This document shows, one piece after another, positions 1 through 8,124 of a stretch of 64,000 nt of DNA. This stretch comes from Candidatus Kapaibacterium sp. (GTDB lineage: Bacteria > Bacteroidota > Ignavibacteria > Kapaibacteriales > UBA4661): assembly GCA_025455065.1 (NCBI GenBank), contig JALONG010000018.1:1-64000 (forward strand), read 5' to 3'. The translations under genes and the position numbers were made by a program. The notes beneath the pieces are model-generated. The model was given only the letters and a program-made list of their open reading frames with translations, had not been told where the DNA came from and searched no databases. Each line of letters starts with the position of its first letter. Position 1 is the stretch's first letter.

Positions 1-100
1 TGCTTGTGCTTACTTTTGTGCTTGTGCTTACTTTTGTGCTTGTGCTTACTTTTGTGCTTGTGCTTACTTTTGTGCTTGTGCTTACTTTTGTGCTTGTGCC
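1..100. repeat. 18-bp tandem repeat, at least 5.5 copies
   Basis: Five perfect copies of an 18-bp unit (TGCTTGTGCTTACTTTTG) plus a partial sixth run from the first base of the window, so the array probably continues to the left. Read on the minus strand each unit encodes Ala-Gln-Ala-Gln-Lys-stop. The unit is therefore the last five codons and stop codon of the gene at 82-522, repeated downstream of it in the same frame. Copy-number change would alter only the 3-prime untranslated region unless a TAA is lost. Confidence 0.95.
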
Positions 101-522
101 TTCATCGCACTGAGTTCATTGCGCAAACGCTCAATTTCCGCTTGCTGCTCTTGCATTGCTTTGACTAACAGCGGCACTACTGCTGCATAATCAACCGTTG
201 CAACGCGCTTTTGCTGTGTCATATGCGGCATACGCGGATGTGGGCTGGGCAGTGTTTCGATGCGCGTTTGCACAAGTTCGGGCGCGATGCTGCTCACATT
301 ATCGGCAGCAATTTTGTACGCAACGTTTCCGTCATCCGTCGCATACTCTTGAGTAGGCAAGGCACGCACTTTGGTAAGCGCCGGAGTGCTTGCTGTTTCA
401 AGTTTTGTTGCTGCTCCGGCGGAGGAACTTGGAACATTTTGTGCTGCAAGGGGCAACGAAAGCACCAATGCGAATACCGTTGCAGGAAGCATCATGCGTA
501 GGGGCGAAAAAATCGTTTTCAT
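82..522 (-). CDS. Secreted protein with C-terminal coiled coil, S74-chaperone-tail-like
   Basis: A 146-residue protein with a clear signal peptide (about residues 1-27, ending SLPLAAQ). The middle is low-complexity. The last 40 residues read YAAVVPLLVKAMQEQQAEIE and then a short coiled coil ending AQAQK. That tail resembles the extreme C-terminus of Bacteroidota proteins carrying a peptidase S74 / tail-fibre chaperone domain, but the S74 catalytic domain itself is not visible, so this may be a relic or a short stand-alone relative. A TTG-N20-TAGTTTTG promoter lies 47-77 bases upstream of the start. The 3-prime end merges into an 18-bp tandem repeat. The signal peptide is certain; any function is unknown. 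Confidence 0.75.
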   Translation of the reverse strand: MKTIFSPLRMMLPATVFALVLSLPLAAQNVPSSSAGAATKLETASTPALTKVRALPTQEYATDDGNVAYKIAADNVSSIAPELVQTRIETLPSPHPRMPHMTQQKRVATVDYAAVVPLLVKAMQEQQAEIERLRNELSAMKAQAQK

Positions 523-568
523 GGCGAAACTCCGTTTTGTTCAGTAAATGATGTTGGTATATCTGGAA

Positions 569-599
569 CAAAACTACGGATTTACGGCACAGGTTTCAA
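569..599 (-). promoter_or_regulatory. Bacteroidota-type promoter for the gene at 82-522
   Basis: On the minus strand TTG (599-597) is separated by 20 bases from TAGTTTTG (576-569), a full match to the TTG-N17..23-TAnnTTTG form used by the main sigma factor of Bacteroidota. The start codon lies 46 bases further on, giving a leader of roughly 40 nt. Confidence 0.65.
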
Positions 600-743
600 T
601 CGGCGAAAATTGGTATTTTATTCTTTTCGCTTATCTCCGTATTTCTACGGATACGGAGAAAAAAGTAGAAAACAAGCGGTTTTTCAAGCGATATTTCAAA
701 GGATGCCCGTTACAATCTCTCATCACAACCTCACGTTGCAACC

Positions 744-1439
744 TCACTCCGAGATTTTTACCAAATCATACTGCACGGCAAGGCGCACCAGTTCTGCGGT
801 ATTGGACACATGAAGTTTTTGCATGATATTGGTGCGGTGCGTCTCGACGGTGCGCGGGCTAATCACCAAGCGCTCTGCAATCAATTTTGTCGAAAGCCCT
901 TCCACTACGAGGCGCAAAATCTCCTGCTCACGCTGCGTCAAGGTTGGAATAGCCGTTCCCGCTTGCTTTTCCGGCACTTTTGGTTCCGGTGCAAAACTCC
1001 CCAGTATTCGCTCCGTCGCTTGATTGCTCACAAAGCGCTTCCCGGCTGCCACCGTGTGTATGGCTTGCACAAGTTCGTCTTTTTCCGCACTTTTCAACAC
1101 GTACCCCAAAGCGCCCGTTTTCATCGCCGTAATGATATATTCGGCTTCTTCGTGCATCGAAAGAAACAGAATCTGAACGTCAGGAAAACGGCGTTTGAGT
1201 TGTGTTGCCGCTTCCAAGCCGCTTGTAATCACGCTTCCGGGTGTTGGCATGGAAACATCCAGCACAACAAGCTGTGGTAATTCTCCCCGCACACCAAGTT
1301 CTCCGATAACCTGCAACAGCGCATCACCACTTATCACATCAGCAATGATGCGGATAGTCGGCACATCTGCCAGCAACGAGCGAATACCGTCGCGGACAAG
1401 GCGGTGGTCGTCGGCAAGAATCACGGTTATTGGGTTCAT
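744..1439 (-). CDS. NarL/FixJ-family response regulator
   Basis: A 231-residue two-component regulator. The receiver domain (about 4-130) has the acidic pair D10-D11, phosphoacceptor D61 in VVLDVSMP, S94 and K116, all in the expected places. A LuxR-type helix-turn-helix follows (about 165-225, LTQREQEILRLV then ISPRTVETHRTNIMQKL). Phosphorylation by the partner kinase should control DNA binding. It starts 15 bases after the stop codon of the histidine kinase at 1455-3455, so kinase and regulator form a cognate pair. Domain assignment is secure; target genes cannot be read from the sequence, although the PD40/OmpA gene upstream in the same operon is an obvious candidate. Confidence 0.95.
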   Translation of the reverse strand: MNPITVILADDHRLVRDGIRSLLADVPTIRIIADVISGDALLQVIGELGVRGELPQLVVLDVSMPTPGSVITSGLEAATQLKRRFPDVQILFLSMHEEAEYIITAMKTGALGYVLKSAEKDELVQAIHTVAAGKRFVSNQATERILGSFAPEPKVPEKQAGTAIPTLTQREQEILRLVVEGLSTKLIAERLVISPRTVETHRTNIMQKLHVSNTAELVRLAVQYDLVKISE

Positions 1440-1454
1440 TATGGTAGGAAAAAT

Positions 1455-3455
1455 TTAGCTCAGAGGCATTTCCAAAACAACTTCTGTGCCGAAATGTGTC
1501 GCGTTATTCAACGTTGCAACATTCAATGTTTGAACATTAACCGTTGCAACTTCTGTTTGTTGTAACGATTCCTCAGAACGTGGGCGGGAATGAATATGCA
1601 CCGCTCCACCAAAGAGCGCTGCACGTTCACGCATATTCACCAGCCCGTTTCCGCGCTCTTGTGATTCTGTGTTGAAGCCCTTTCCATCATCGGCAATACG
1701 CAAAACAATCGTTTTTTCGCCTGTCACAGAGGATTGGGCAATGGTCATTGCAAGGGTAATGCTCGTCGCGTCGGCATAACGAAGAGCGTTATTGAGCGCT
1801 TCTTGGGCAATGCGGTACATTGCAATTTCTTTTGGAGCATCCAATCGCGTGGGAAGTGGCGTAAAATCGTACCGCACGGCGATTCTATCTGCATCCTGTA
1901 ATTTTTTGCACAGATGCTCCAACGCCGCTTCCAGCCCAAAATCAACCAACACTCCGGGCATAAGATTGTGCGAAACAGCCCGTACTTCCTGAATTGCGTC
2001 GTCAGCCAAATCCGAAAGTTCCTGCCGAACCTGTTCATCGGCTATTCGATTCAAATTAAACCGCAGCGCCGTCAGAATCTGCCCTACGCCGTCATGCACA
2101 TCCCGCGAAATGCGGATGCGCTCACGCTCTTCGCCTTCGACCAGCGCCAATGTTCGCTGTGTGGCTTGTGTTTGCTTGTCTTCGAGCAGTTCTTCCAATT
2201 CATGCTTCATCTCATTCAGCGCAATGACCAATATATCACCCTCGCTGCGCGGCGGAAACTGTGCATCAAATTTTCCCGCGCCAATATCCCGTGCAAAGAG
2301 CGCTGCACCACGCATTGAAGCGGTCATCATGTTCAATTCCCGCGCCATTGCGCCAATTTCATCAAAGCGCCTGATGTGAAGCGGCTCTTCGGGGATTTGT
2401 CCGCGAGCAATGACAGAAAGCTGCTCTTGCAAGCGAACAATCGGCTCGGACAGTCGCCGTGAGCCATACCAACTCAACACCGTCATCACCAGCGTCAAAC
2501 TAATTCCGACAAGCACAATGCGGCGGCGCGTTGCGTTGATAGGCGTAGTAATTTCGTCCACGTCCAACTCCACAATAATTGCCCAATCCGCGTGGTCAAT
2601 GTGAAGCGGCGCAAATGCGCTTATCACCTTGATATGGCGGTAATCCGTCGTTTCCATTTGCCCGCTTTGCCCCTGAAAGGCGCGTCGCACAGGCTCGGTT
2701 TCGACCGACAAGCGTAAAATCGTGGATTCTGCGCTAAAGCGCGAATCGGTTCGCATCTTCGCGTCCGCGCCGACAATATAGCTTTCACCCGTCATTCCAA
2801 GCCCTTCGCGCTCCGTCATAATGCGGTTCAGCGCTTCCACAGGCGCTTGCACGAGAATATAATTGCCTTCGTGCAAGGGCAGCAGCATACTGTTGGAGCG
2901 AGTATATGAACCCACCTTGCGCTCAGGAACAGTCAAGGCGGAGGCAGAATCTATCCGCACAACGCCAAAGGTAGCACGCTGCCCTTGGAACAGCACAATG
3001 TCGGTAAAATGCGCCGTTGCAGCCGCCGTGCTGTACGCCTCACCAATACGCTTTGCAGCCGCCAACACAGCCGAATCAACACGCTCTCCCAAGCGCATCG
3101 TGCTGTGAAAAGCGTACAGCACCGTGCCGTCGGGAGTACAAATGAGGATTTCGCTTACGCCGTAGCGGAGCGACATTTCCTGTGCGGAAGTCAGTACCGT
3201 TGCGGGATGCGCGGCAAGCACCGACAACATCGCCCGCAGCGACTCAAAATAATCTTCCACCTTACTTTTTTTCAGCGCCCGCACCGATGCTAATTGGTCG
3301 AAAGCTCGTTGCACAACCGCCGATTCTGCCTCACGGTCATAAAACACGGAAACCGTTGCAATAGCAGCAGCAGAAATCGCTAAAGCCCAGAGAAAAAGGC
3401 GTTGGGAGAGGGTGAGGTGCATCACAACAAAGCGATAGTGGGGGATAAACAACAA
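1455..3455 (-). CDS. Membrane sensor histidine kinase (HisKA_3 type)
   Basis: A 666-residue kinase with transmembrane segments near 20-38 and 312-331 that enclose a periplasmic sensor of about 270 residues, probably a double-Cache fold. A HAMP-like linker with two passes follows (about 330-440). The dimerisation domain has phospho-acceptor H454 in SRDVHDGVGQILTALRFNL. The ATPase domain has N555 (N box) and DDGKGF at 589-594 with the later GNGLVNMRERA box. Unusual: about 28 residues rich in TLNVATLNNAT are inserted at 629-656 between the last G box and the terminal GTEVVLEM strand, coded by DNA with repeated GTTGCAAC-like words. It lies 3 bases after the PD40/OmpA gene and 15 bases before its regulator, so all three are co-transcribed. 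M12 is an alternative start. Confidence 0.93.
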   Translation of the reverse strand: MLFIPHYRFVVMHLTLSQRLFLWALAISAAAIATVSVFYDREAESAVVQRAFDQLASVRALKKSKVEDYFESLRAMLSVLAAHPATVLTSAQEMSLRYGVSEILICTPDGTVLYAFHSTMRLGERVDSAVLAAAKRIGEAYSTAAATAHFTDIVLFQGQRATFGVVRIDSASALTVPERKVGSYTRSNSMLLPLHEGNYILVQAPVEALNRIMTEREGLGMTGESYIVGADAKMRTDSRFSAESTILRLSVETEPVRRAFQGQSGQMETTDYRHIKVISAFAPLHIDHADWAIIVELDVDEITTPINATRRRIVLVGISLTLVMTVLSWYGSRRLSEPIVRLQEQLSVIARGQIPEEPLHIRRFDEIGAMARELNMMTASMRGAALFARDIGAGKFDAQFPPRSEGDILVIALNEMKHELEELLEDKQTQATQRTLALVEGEERERIRISRDVHDGVGQILTALRFNLNRIADEQVRQELSDLADDAIQEVRAVSHNLMPGVLVDFGLEAALEHLCKKLQDADRIAVRYDFTPLPTRLDAPKEIAMYRIAQEALNNALRYADATSITLAMTIAQSSVTGEKTIVLRIADDGKGFNTESQERGNGLVNMRERAALFGGAVHIHSRPRSEESLQQTEVATVNVQTLNVATLNNATHFGTEVVLEMPLS

Positions 3456-3458
3456 TTT

Positions 3459-5240
3459 TTACCGCACAATCCGCACTTCCACACGCCGATTTTGCGACCG
3501 TGCTTCTTCCAACTGCGAGCGCACAAGCGGTTTGCGTTCACCTTCGCTGCGCACGGTTATTGCGCCATGTGGCACACCTTGACTTTCCAAAAGCGACGCA
3601 ACCGCTTCTGCGCGTTCTTGCGCTAATGCCTCGTTTTCTTCCGTTGTTCCCAAATCGCACGTATGCCCGACCACTTCGATCATAATTCGCTTGGAAGCGT
3701 CATCAGTGCTTGTGTTTGCGGCAAGTGTTTTGTAAGCGAAGGCAATAAGCGCGGGTAATCCGGCTGCTTCAGGGCGAAGCGTAGGTTGTTCCTGCACACA
3801 ATGAATCGGCGGAAAAACAAGTGAGGATGAGCCTTCTAAGCCAAAAACAATATCCATTTCGCGCCGCTCCAACCGCGATTGTCCCTGAAGAAACGCCCTA
3901 CGTGTGTCCACGACACGAAGCCATGCGGGAAGGCTGGTAACGTTTGGCAGTTCGGCTTTGACGAGATACACGCCGTTTGCGGGAAGCGTCATTGCGTAGC
4001 GGGGTTCGTCAAGCGAGGTTTCGGCGAAGGATTGGAGCGCCGGACGCGGTGCGCCTGTGTTGTCCCGCTCTGTGGAGTAGGCGCTTATCTGCACCTGCTC
4101 CGAAGAAATGCCTGCAATGCTTGTTTGTATGCTGCTTTGCGGCGATTTTTTCTTGGAAGATGCTTTTGCAAGGGTAACATTTCCAAACAGAAAAACTGCC
4201 CCACTATGCCGCACAGAATCAGGCAATGTAGCCTTATACAACCCCTTTTTTCCTACGGAATCACTCGACAAAAAATATGCGGTTTGTCCGTCTAAGACAA
4301 CATCTATCGAACTGTCCTCTTCGCTTGTGTTGATGAGGCTTCCAAGGTTTTGAGGCGACGACCAGCGTTGCCACGAATCATCCAAACGCCGCGCTACGAA
4401 CAAATCCGCCACGCCGCTTCCGCCATGTCCTTCCGACGAAAAATAGAGTGTTTTTCCGTCTGCCGCAAGGTGCGGTGAACCCTCATACGAACTTGTGTTC
4501 AGCGTTTTTCCCAGATGCAACGGCTCTGACCAAGTGAGTGAAGTGTCTTTGCGAAATGACACGTATAAATCCAAGCCGCCTAAGGATTCATCACGCTGCA
4601 AAGCAAGTAATAACGTGCGATTGTCGGGAGCAAGTTGCGCATAGTATTTTTTTGTGCGATTGTAAAATTTCTCAATCCGAATCGGCTGAGGAAACGTCCA
4701 AACGCCTGCTTTGAAACGGGTTAGCGAAAATCCTTCTTCTTTCACGGGCAGTTCTTTGTCATACACGCCATAGACCAGCGCAATGCGGTCATCGGGCGAA
4801 AGAGAGCATAAAACGTCGCTTCCTTCGGTATTCAGTGGAGCGCCGAGATTGCGCGGCTTCGACCACGTGCCGTTTGGCTGCAATTCTGCAACCCAAATAT
4901 CATCGAAATCCCGCGTCCCGCCTGTGTTTTCGGCAAAGTTTTTGCGGTCAAAATACAGCCGTTTGCCGTCGCTTGTCAGCACAGGTAAAATCGTTGGTTG
5001 ATGCGCGGAAAATTCTTCCGGCAACCGTGTTTTGTGAGAATGGTGATGTGGCTGGGAAAGCGCTTGATTGCTTGCGAAAAACAGCATCAAGCAAAGGGAG
5101 AATATAGTGGATGTGGGCAAAGGGAACAAGGCAGAAAGAGAATTGTACAACAACAAATGCAAATTAAATGTTTGGAATATTTTGACACGGATTTGACGGA
5201 TTACACAGATTTCACGGAAGAAAAGAGCGCTTCGGAGCAA
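3459..5240 (-). CDS. PD40 beta-propeller protein with C-terminal OmpA domain
   Basis: The body contains WD40-like PD40 repeats (for example DGKRLYFDRKN, SLSPDDRIALVYG, LAADGKTLYFSSEG, spread over about residues 85-340), a probable carboxypeptidase-regulatory-like segment, and a C-terminal OmpA peptidoglycan-binding domain (about 500-593, ending NRRVEVRIV). Such proteins sit at the outer membrane and bridge to peptidoglycan. The start is uncertain. The first ~28 codons of the longest frame come from a dispersed inverted-repeat element (5175-5320), so translation probably begins at a downstream TTG or ATG, giving a signal peptide that ends near SNQALSQ (residue ~62). The gene is first in an operon with the histidine kinase and response regulator, suggesting a signalling link to the envelope. 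Confidence 0.85.
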   Translation of the reverse strand: MLRSALFFREICVIRQIRVKIFQTFNLHLLLYNSLSALFPLPTSTIFSLCLMLFFASNQALSQPHHHSHKTRLPEEFSAHQPTILPVLTSDGKRLYFDRKNFAENTGGTRDFDDIWVAELQPNGTWSKPRNLGAPLNTEGSDVLCSLSPDDRIALVYGVYDKELPVKEEGFSLTRFKAGVWTFPQPIRIEKFYNRTKKYYAQLAPDNRTLLLALQRDESLGGLDLYVSFRKDTSLTWSEPLHLGKTLNTSSYEGSPHLAADGKTLYFSSEGHGGSGVADLFVARRLDDSWQRWSSPQNLGSLINTSEEDSSIDVVLDGQTAYFLSSDSVGKKGLYKATLPDSVRHSGAVFLFGNVTLAKASSKKKSPQSSIQTSIAGISSEQVQISAYSTERDNTGAPRPALQSFAETSLDEPRYAMTLPANGVYLVKAELPNVTSLPAWLRVVDTRRAFLQGQSRLERREMDIVFGLEGSSSLVFPPIHCVQEQPTLRPEAAGLPALIAFAYKTLAANTSTDDASKRIMIEVVGHTCDLGTTEENEALAQERAEAVASLLESQGVPHGAITVRSEGERKPLVRSQLEEARSQNRRVEVRIVR

Positions 5241-5320
5241 TATTTGGCAGTCAAATACCCCTCAAATAATCCGTGTAATCCGTGTAATCCGTAAAATCCG
5301 CGTAATCCGTGTCAAAATTC
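5175..5320. repeat. Inverted-repeat element built of GGATTACACGGATT words
   Basis: The left arm (about 5179-5219, TTTTGACACGGATT then GACGGATTACACAGATTTCACGG) and the right arm (about 5266-5320) are imperfect inverted repeats; the right arm carries three extra copies of the word AATCCGTGTAATCCG. The outer ends read GAAT(A)TTTTGACACGGATT in both. This looks like a small palindromic or MITE-like element between the T9SS cargo gene and the PD40/OmpA gene, overlapping the annotated 5-prime end of the latter. Confidence 0.8.
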
Positions 5321-5357
5321 ACTACCAGAGCGAACCTTTAATTCGCAGAATAATGAA

Positions 5358-7895
5358 TTAGCGCCGAATAATCACCGGAAGTGCCGCCATACCTTGCTCC
5401 GACTGCACCATGAGCATATATGCACCCGTCGAAATATGCTGCACAGGCAGCACAAATGTTCCGCGTTGATACGTCAGCAAGCCTTCTTGAAAGCGGTCTT
5501 GCGGGGTGTATGTGCCTTCGGCAAGCGTATTGCCCAGCACATCTTTCAGCACACACCGCGTTGTAGTTTGTGCTGAAAGAGTAGTGCCAAGGTTATCATT
5601 GTCAAGTAATTGCTCAATCATGAGCGAAACCTCGTCTGATGCGGGGTTCGGGACGGGTTCGGCAGTGCGCAAGACAGCAGCCACACGCTTCAGACCGCTT
5701 CCGACGGAGCGTAAAATCACGCGCGTTGAACATCGGGAATCGGCAATATACGCATTGGGAACAGATTCTCCGACAAGCGGAACGCCCACAACACCGCATG
5801 AATCCTCGACAAATATCGTGTCGCGCCGTGTGCCGAGTTCTCGTGGTGCAAAACAAACCGTGAGTGTGCGGGTGGTATTGGGCGGCAGCACAAAGGGGAA
5901 TTGGCTCAGAGCAAGCGAAAATTCGACGTTTCGCGCCACCGGAATACTTCTGAGCGTTACCGTCCGCAGCGAATCGGCATTGCGCAAAATCACACTTGCG
6001 CACGTTGCTTGGTTGATGCCAAGCGTGTCGAAGCGAAATTCGCCCGTTGTGGAAAGCACAAATAGTTGCTTCGAGAAATCCAGCGCCGTTACGCTCACCG
6101 TGTTCGATGTCCAAATGCAACCGTTATTGTCGGTAAGTTCTGCCTGATAGACACCGGAAACCCGCGTAACAAACTGCTGCGCCGTTCCGACGGTCATTTG
6201 TGAACGCGCCACGTCGTACCAACGATACTGCCGGAAGCCAGCCGGGGCTTGCAACAGCGAGCTGTCACCGATGCAAAACCGTAAAAGCCGGAGCGAGGTA
6301 ATCGTGGTATTTGGGCGTGGAAAAATCGTGATAGTCGTTGTGGAAGTTGCCGTGCAGCCGCTTTCATTTCTCACTGCAAGCGTGTATCTGCCGGAGCGCG
6401 TTACATCAAGCGTGGTCGAGGTACTCACCACTCTTTGACCGTCAGACCATTCGTAGCGAAAGTTCGGCAGTTGAATATCCGATGTGAGCCGAATGGTCGT
6501 TCCTTCGCAGGCGCGAGGCGGCGCGGACAGGCTTACACGGGCTTCTGGACGAGGAAAAAAGGTGATTTGAATCGAATCACTCAGCGAAACGCAGTTGAAC
6601 ACCGTCGCCGTAACGCGGTAGGTGCCGCTTTGCCGCACAACCACCGTCGAAGTCGTTGCGCCGTTTGACCAGCGATAATCCCGAAAACCGCCAGAAACGG
6701 TGAGTACAACACTGTCGCCTTGGCAGAAAAAGGGTGTTGGCGGAATGGGGCGAATTTTGAGTTCGCGCTCCGACGGCGGCACAAAGCGGTACACGCCTTC
6801 GCCAACAACAAAGCCCAGTGTGTCATTCACAAACCACAAATCATCTAGGTCGGCATTCGGCGGAATGCCGCAGTTACGCAGTTCCCACGTTCTACCGTAA
6901 TTGTTGGTGTAATACGCAGCAGCATTTAATCCCACAGCCCAACCCGTCGAGTCATTCAGCAAGTATGTTCCGAACATCTGCTGTCCTGTCGCAAAATCGC
7001 TCCACGTTTGCGCCATATCCCTTGAGATACGCATTCCACCGCCCGGTCCCCCACCCGTACACTCCGTTCCCGAATACGGTACTAAAAACGTGCGGTTGCT
7101 TATCGAAAGGTCTTCCTGCCAAACGCGCTGAATACGGGATGTCGGCGTAAATGTCCGCGCAAAAACATCCCACGACAGTCCGCCATTGAGTGTGCGGAAA
7201 ATCTGCCCACTCGAAACCGCATAACCTAAACCACGCGACGAATACACAATAGCGTCGCTCAAACCGGAGTTATTATCGGGTCCTGAGAAGACTGTCCACG
7301 TATTGCCACCGTTGGTGGTGCGCAAAAAAAGTTGCTGGTCGCCGCAACCACCCGACATCACATAGCCTGTGTCACGGTGCGTAAAGTAACAGCCCCATGT
7401 GCGCGATTCTACGCCGTTTAACTGCAAAGGAGTAATATCCCTCCACGTGCGCCCACTGTCTTGGGACTTAAACACACCACCCGGACCTGTTGCATAGCCG
7501 ACGACGGCATCGGGAAACCACACGCCTTCCAAGTGATTTCGGAAATCGCCTCTGTCGTACGACGGTCTGCCGGGGATTTCGGTGCGTGTCCATGTCCGTC
7601 CGCCGTCAGTGGTGTACAGCACTCGCCGATAAAAGCCAACAATCCAGCCCAGACGCGGGTTTGAGGGCAAAAAGTATGCTTCAAGCCAATAATCCGGCAC
7701 ACCGTCCGGCGCAGCAGAAACCTCGACCGGAAGCCAATCTTGACGACCGACGTTAGCTATGGGTGAAGTTTGCGCGAAAGCGTGGTGCATCTGCCCGAAA
7801 TCTATCGTGCTTCCCCAAAGGGTAAGCACAAGGAAAAGCAGCAGAAAGCGCTTTTGTGGGATGGATGAATATGGGATATGAGAGTTCATGCGCAT
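5358..7895 (-). CDS. T9SS-secreted Ycf48/BNR-repeat protein with Ig-like domains
   Basis: An 845-residue secreted protein. A signal peptide ends near HAFAQT. Residues ~50-370 hold BNR/Ycf48-like propeller repeats (YTTDGGRTWTR, KSQDSGRTWRD, RTTNGGNTWTV, YTNNYGRTWEL). Residues ~380-600 hold two to three Ig-like/PKD-like modules (CQGDSVVLTVSGGF, CEGTTIRLTSD, CIGDSSLLQAP). Next comes an ASPM/SPD-2-like choice-of-anchor segment and then a C-terminal type A sorting domain beginning PNPASDEVSLMI and ending GAYMLMVQSEQGMAALPVI. In this phylum that tail directs export by the type IX system and surface attachment. No enzyme domain is visible. Monocistronic on the minus strand, with a MITE-like repeat on each side. 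Confidence 0.9.
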   Translation of the reverse strand: MRMNSHIPYSSIPQKRFLLLFLVLTLWGSTIDFGQMHHAFAQTSPIANVGRQDWLPVEVSAAPDGVPDYWLEAYFLPSNPRLGWIVGFYRRVLYTTDGGRTWTRTEIPGRPSYDRGDFRNHLEGVWFPDAVVGYATGPGGVFKSQDSGRTWRDITPLQLNGVESRTWGCYFTHRDTGYVMSGGCGDQQLFLRTTNGGNTWTVFSGPDNNSGLSDAIVYSSRGLGYAVSSGQIFRTLNGGLSWDVFARTFTPTSRIQRVWQEDLSISNRTFLVPYSGTECTGGGPGGGMRISRDMAQTWSDFATGQQMFGTYLLNDSTGWAVGLNAAAYYTNNYGRTWELRNCGIPPNADLDDLWFVNDTLGFVVGEGVYRFVPPSERELKIRPIPPTPFFCQGDSVVLTVSGGFRDYRWSNGATTSTVVVRQSGTYRVTATVFNCVSLSDSIQITFFPRPEARVSLSAPPRACEGTTIRLTSDIQLPNFRYEWSDGQRVVSTSTTLDVTRSGRYTLAVRNESGCTATSTTTITIFPRPNTTITSLRLLRFCIGDSSLLQAPAGFRQYRWYDVARSQMTVGTAQQFVTRVSGVYQAELTDNNGCIWTSNTVSVTALDFSKQLFVLSTTGEFRFDTLGINQATCASVILRNADSLRTVTLRSIPVARNVEFSLALSQFPFVLPPNTTRTLTVCFAPRELGTRRDTIFVEDSCGVVGVPLVGESVPNAYIADSRCSTRVILRSVGSGLKRVAAVLRTAEPVPNPASDEVSLMIEQLLDNDNLGTTLSAQTTTRCVLKDVLGNTLAEGTYTPQDRFQEGLLTYQRGTFVLPVQHISTGAYMLMVQSEQGMAALPVIIRR

Positions 7896-7955
7896 GAGTG
7901 AGACTATTCAATCAACCTCAGGATTGAACGAAAAATAAGTAGATAGACTTTTCTT

Positions 7956-8070
7956 CGTAGCACAGACATTCTTGTCTGTGTCCAAAATGAGCGAAGCGAA
8001 TAGTCTTCAAAGTCTGTTTTTATGACGCTTTCGGTAATTACGCCTTGCGGACAAGAATGTCTGTGCTACG
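7956..8070. repeat. 115-bp MITE-like element with 21-bp perfect terminal inverted repeats
   Basis: Arms at 7956-7976 (starting CGTAGCACAGACATT) and 8050-8070 are perfect reverse complements of 21 bases. Each arm also contains the start of a smaller palindrome, CACAGACA-TTCT-TGTCTGTG. The 73-base core has no coding potential. The element lies in the 229-bp gap upstream of the T9SS cargo gene. Palindromes of this kind are typical of non-autonomous mobile repeats. Confidence 0.85.
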
Positions 8071-8124
8071 TCAAAGATTGAATAATTATTCTTTCGCTAT
8101 TCCTAATTTGGTATTATGCAACCA

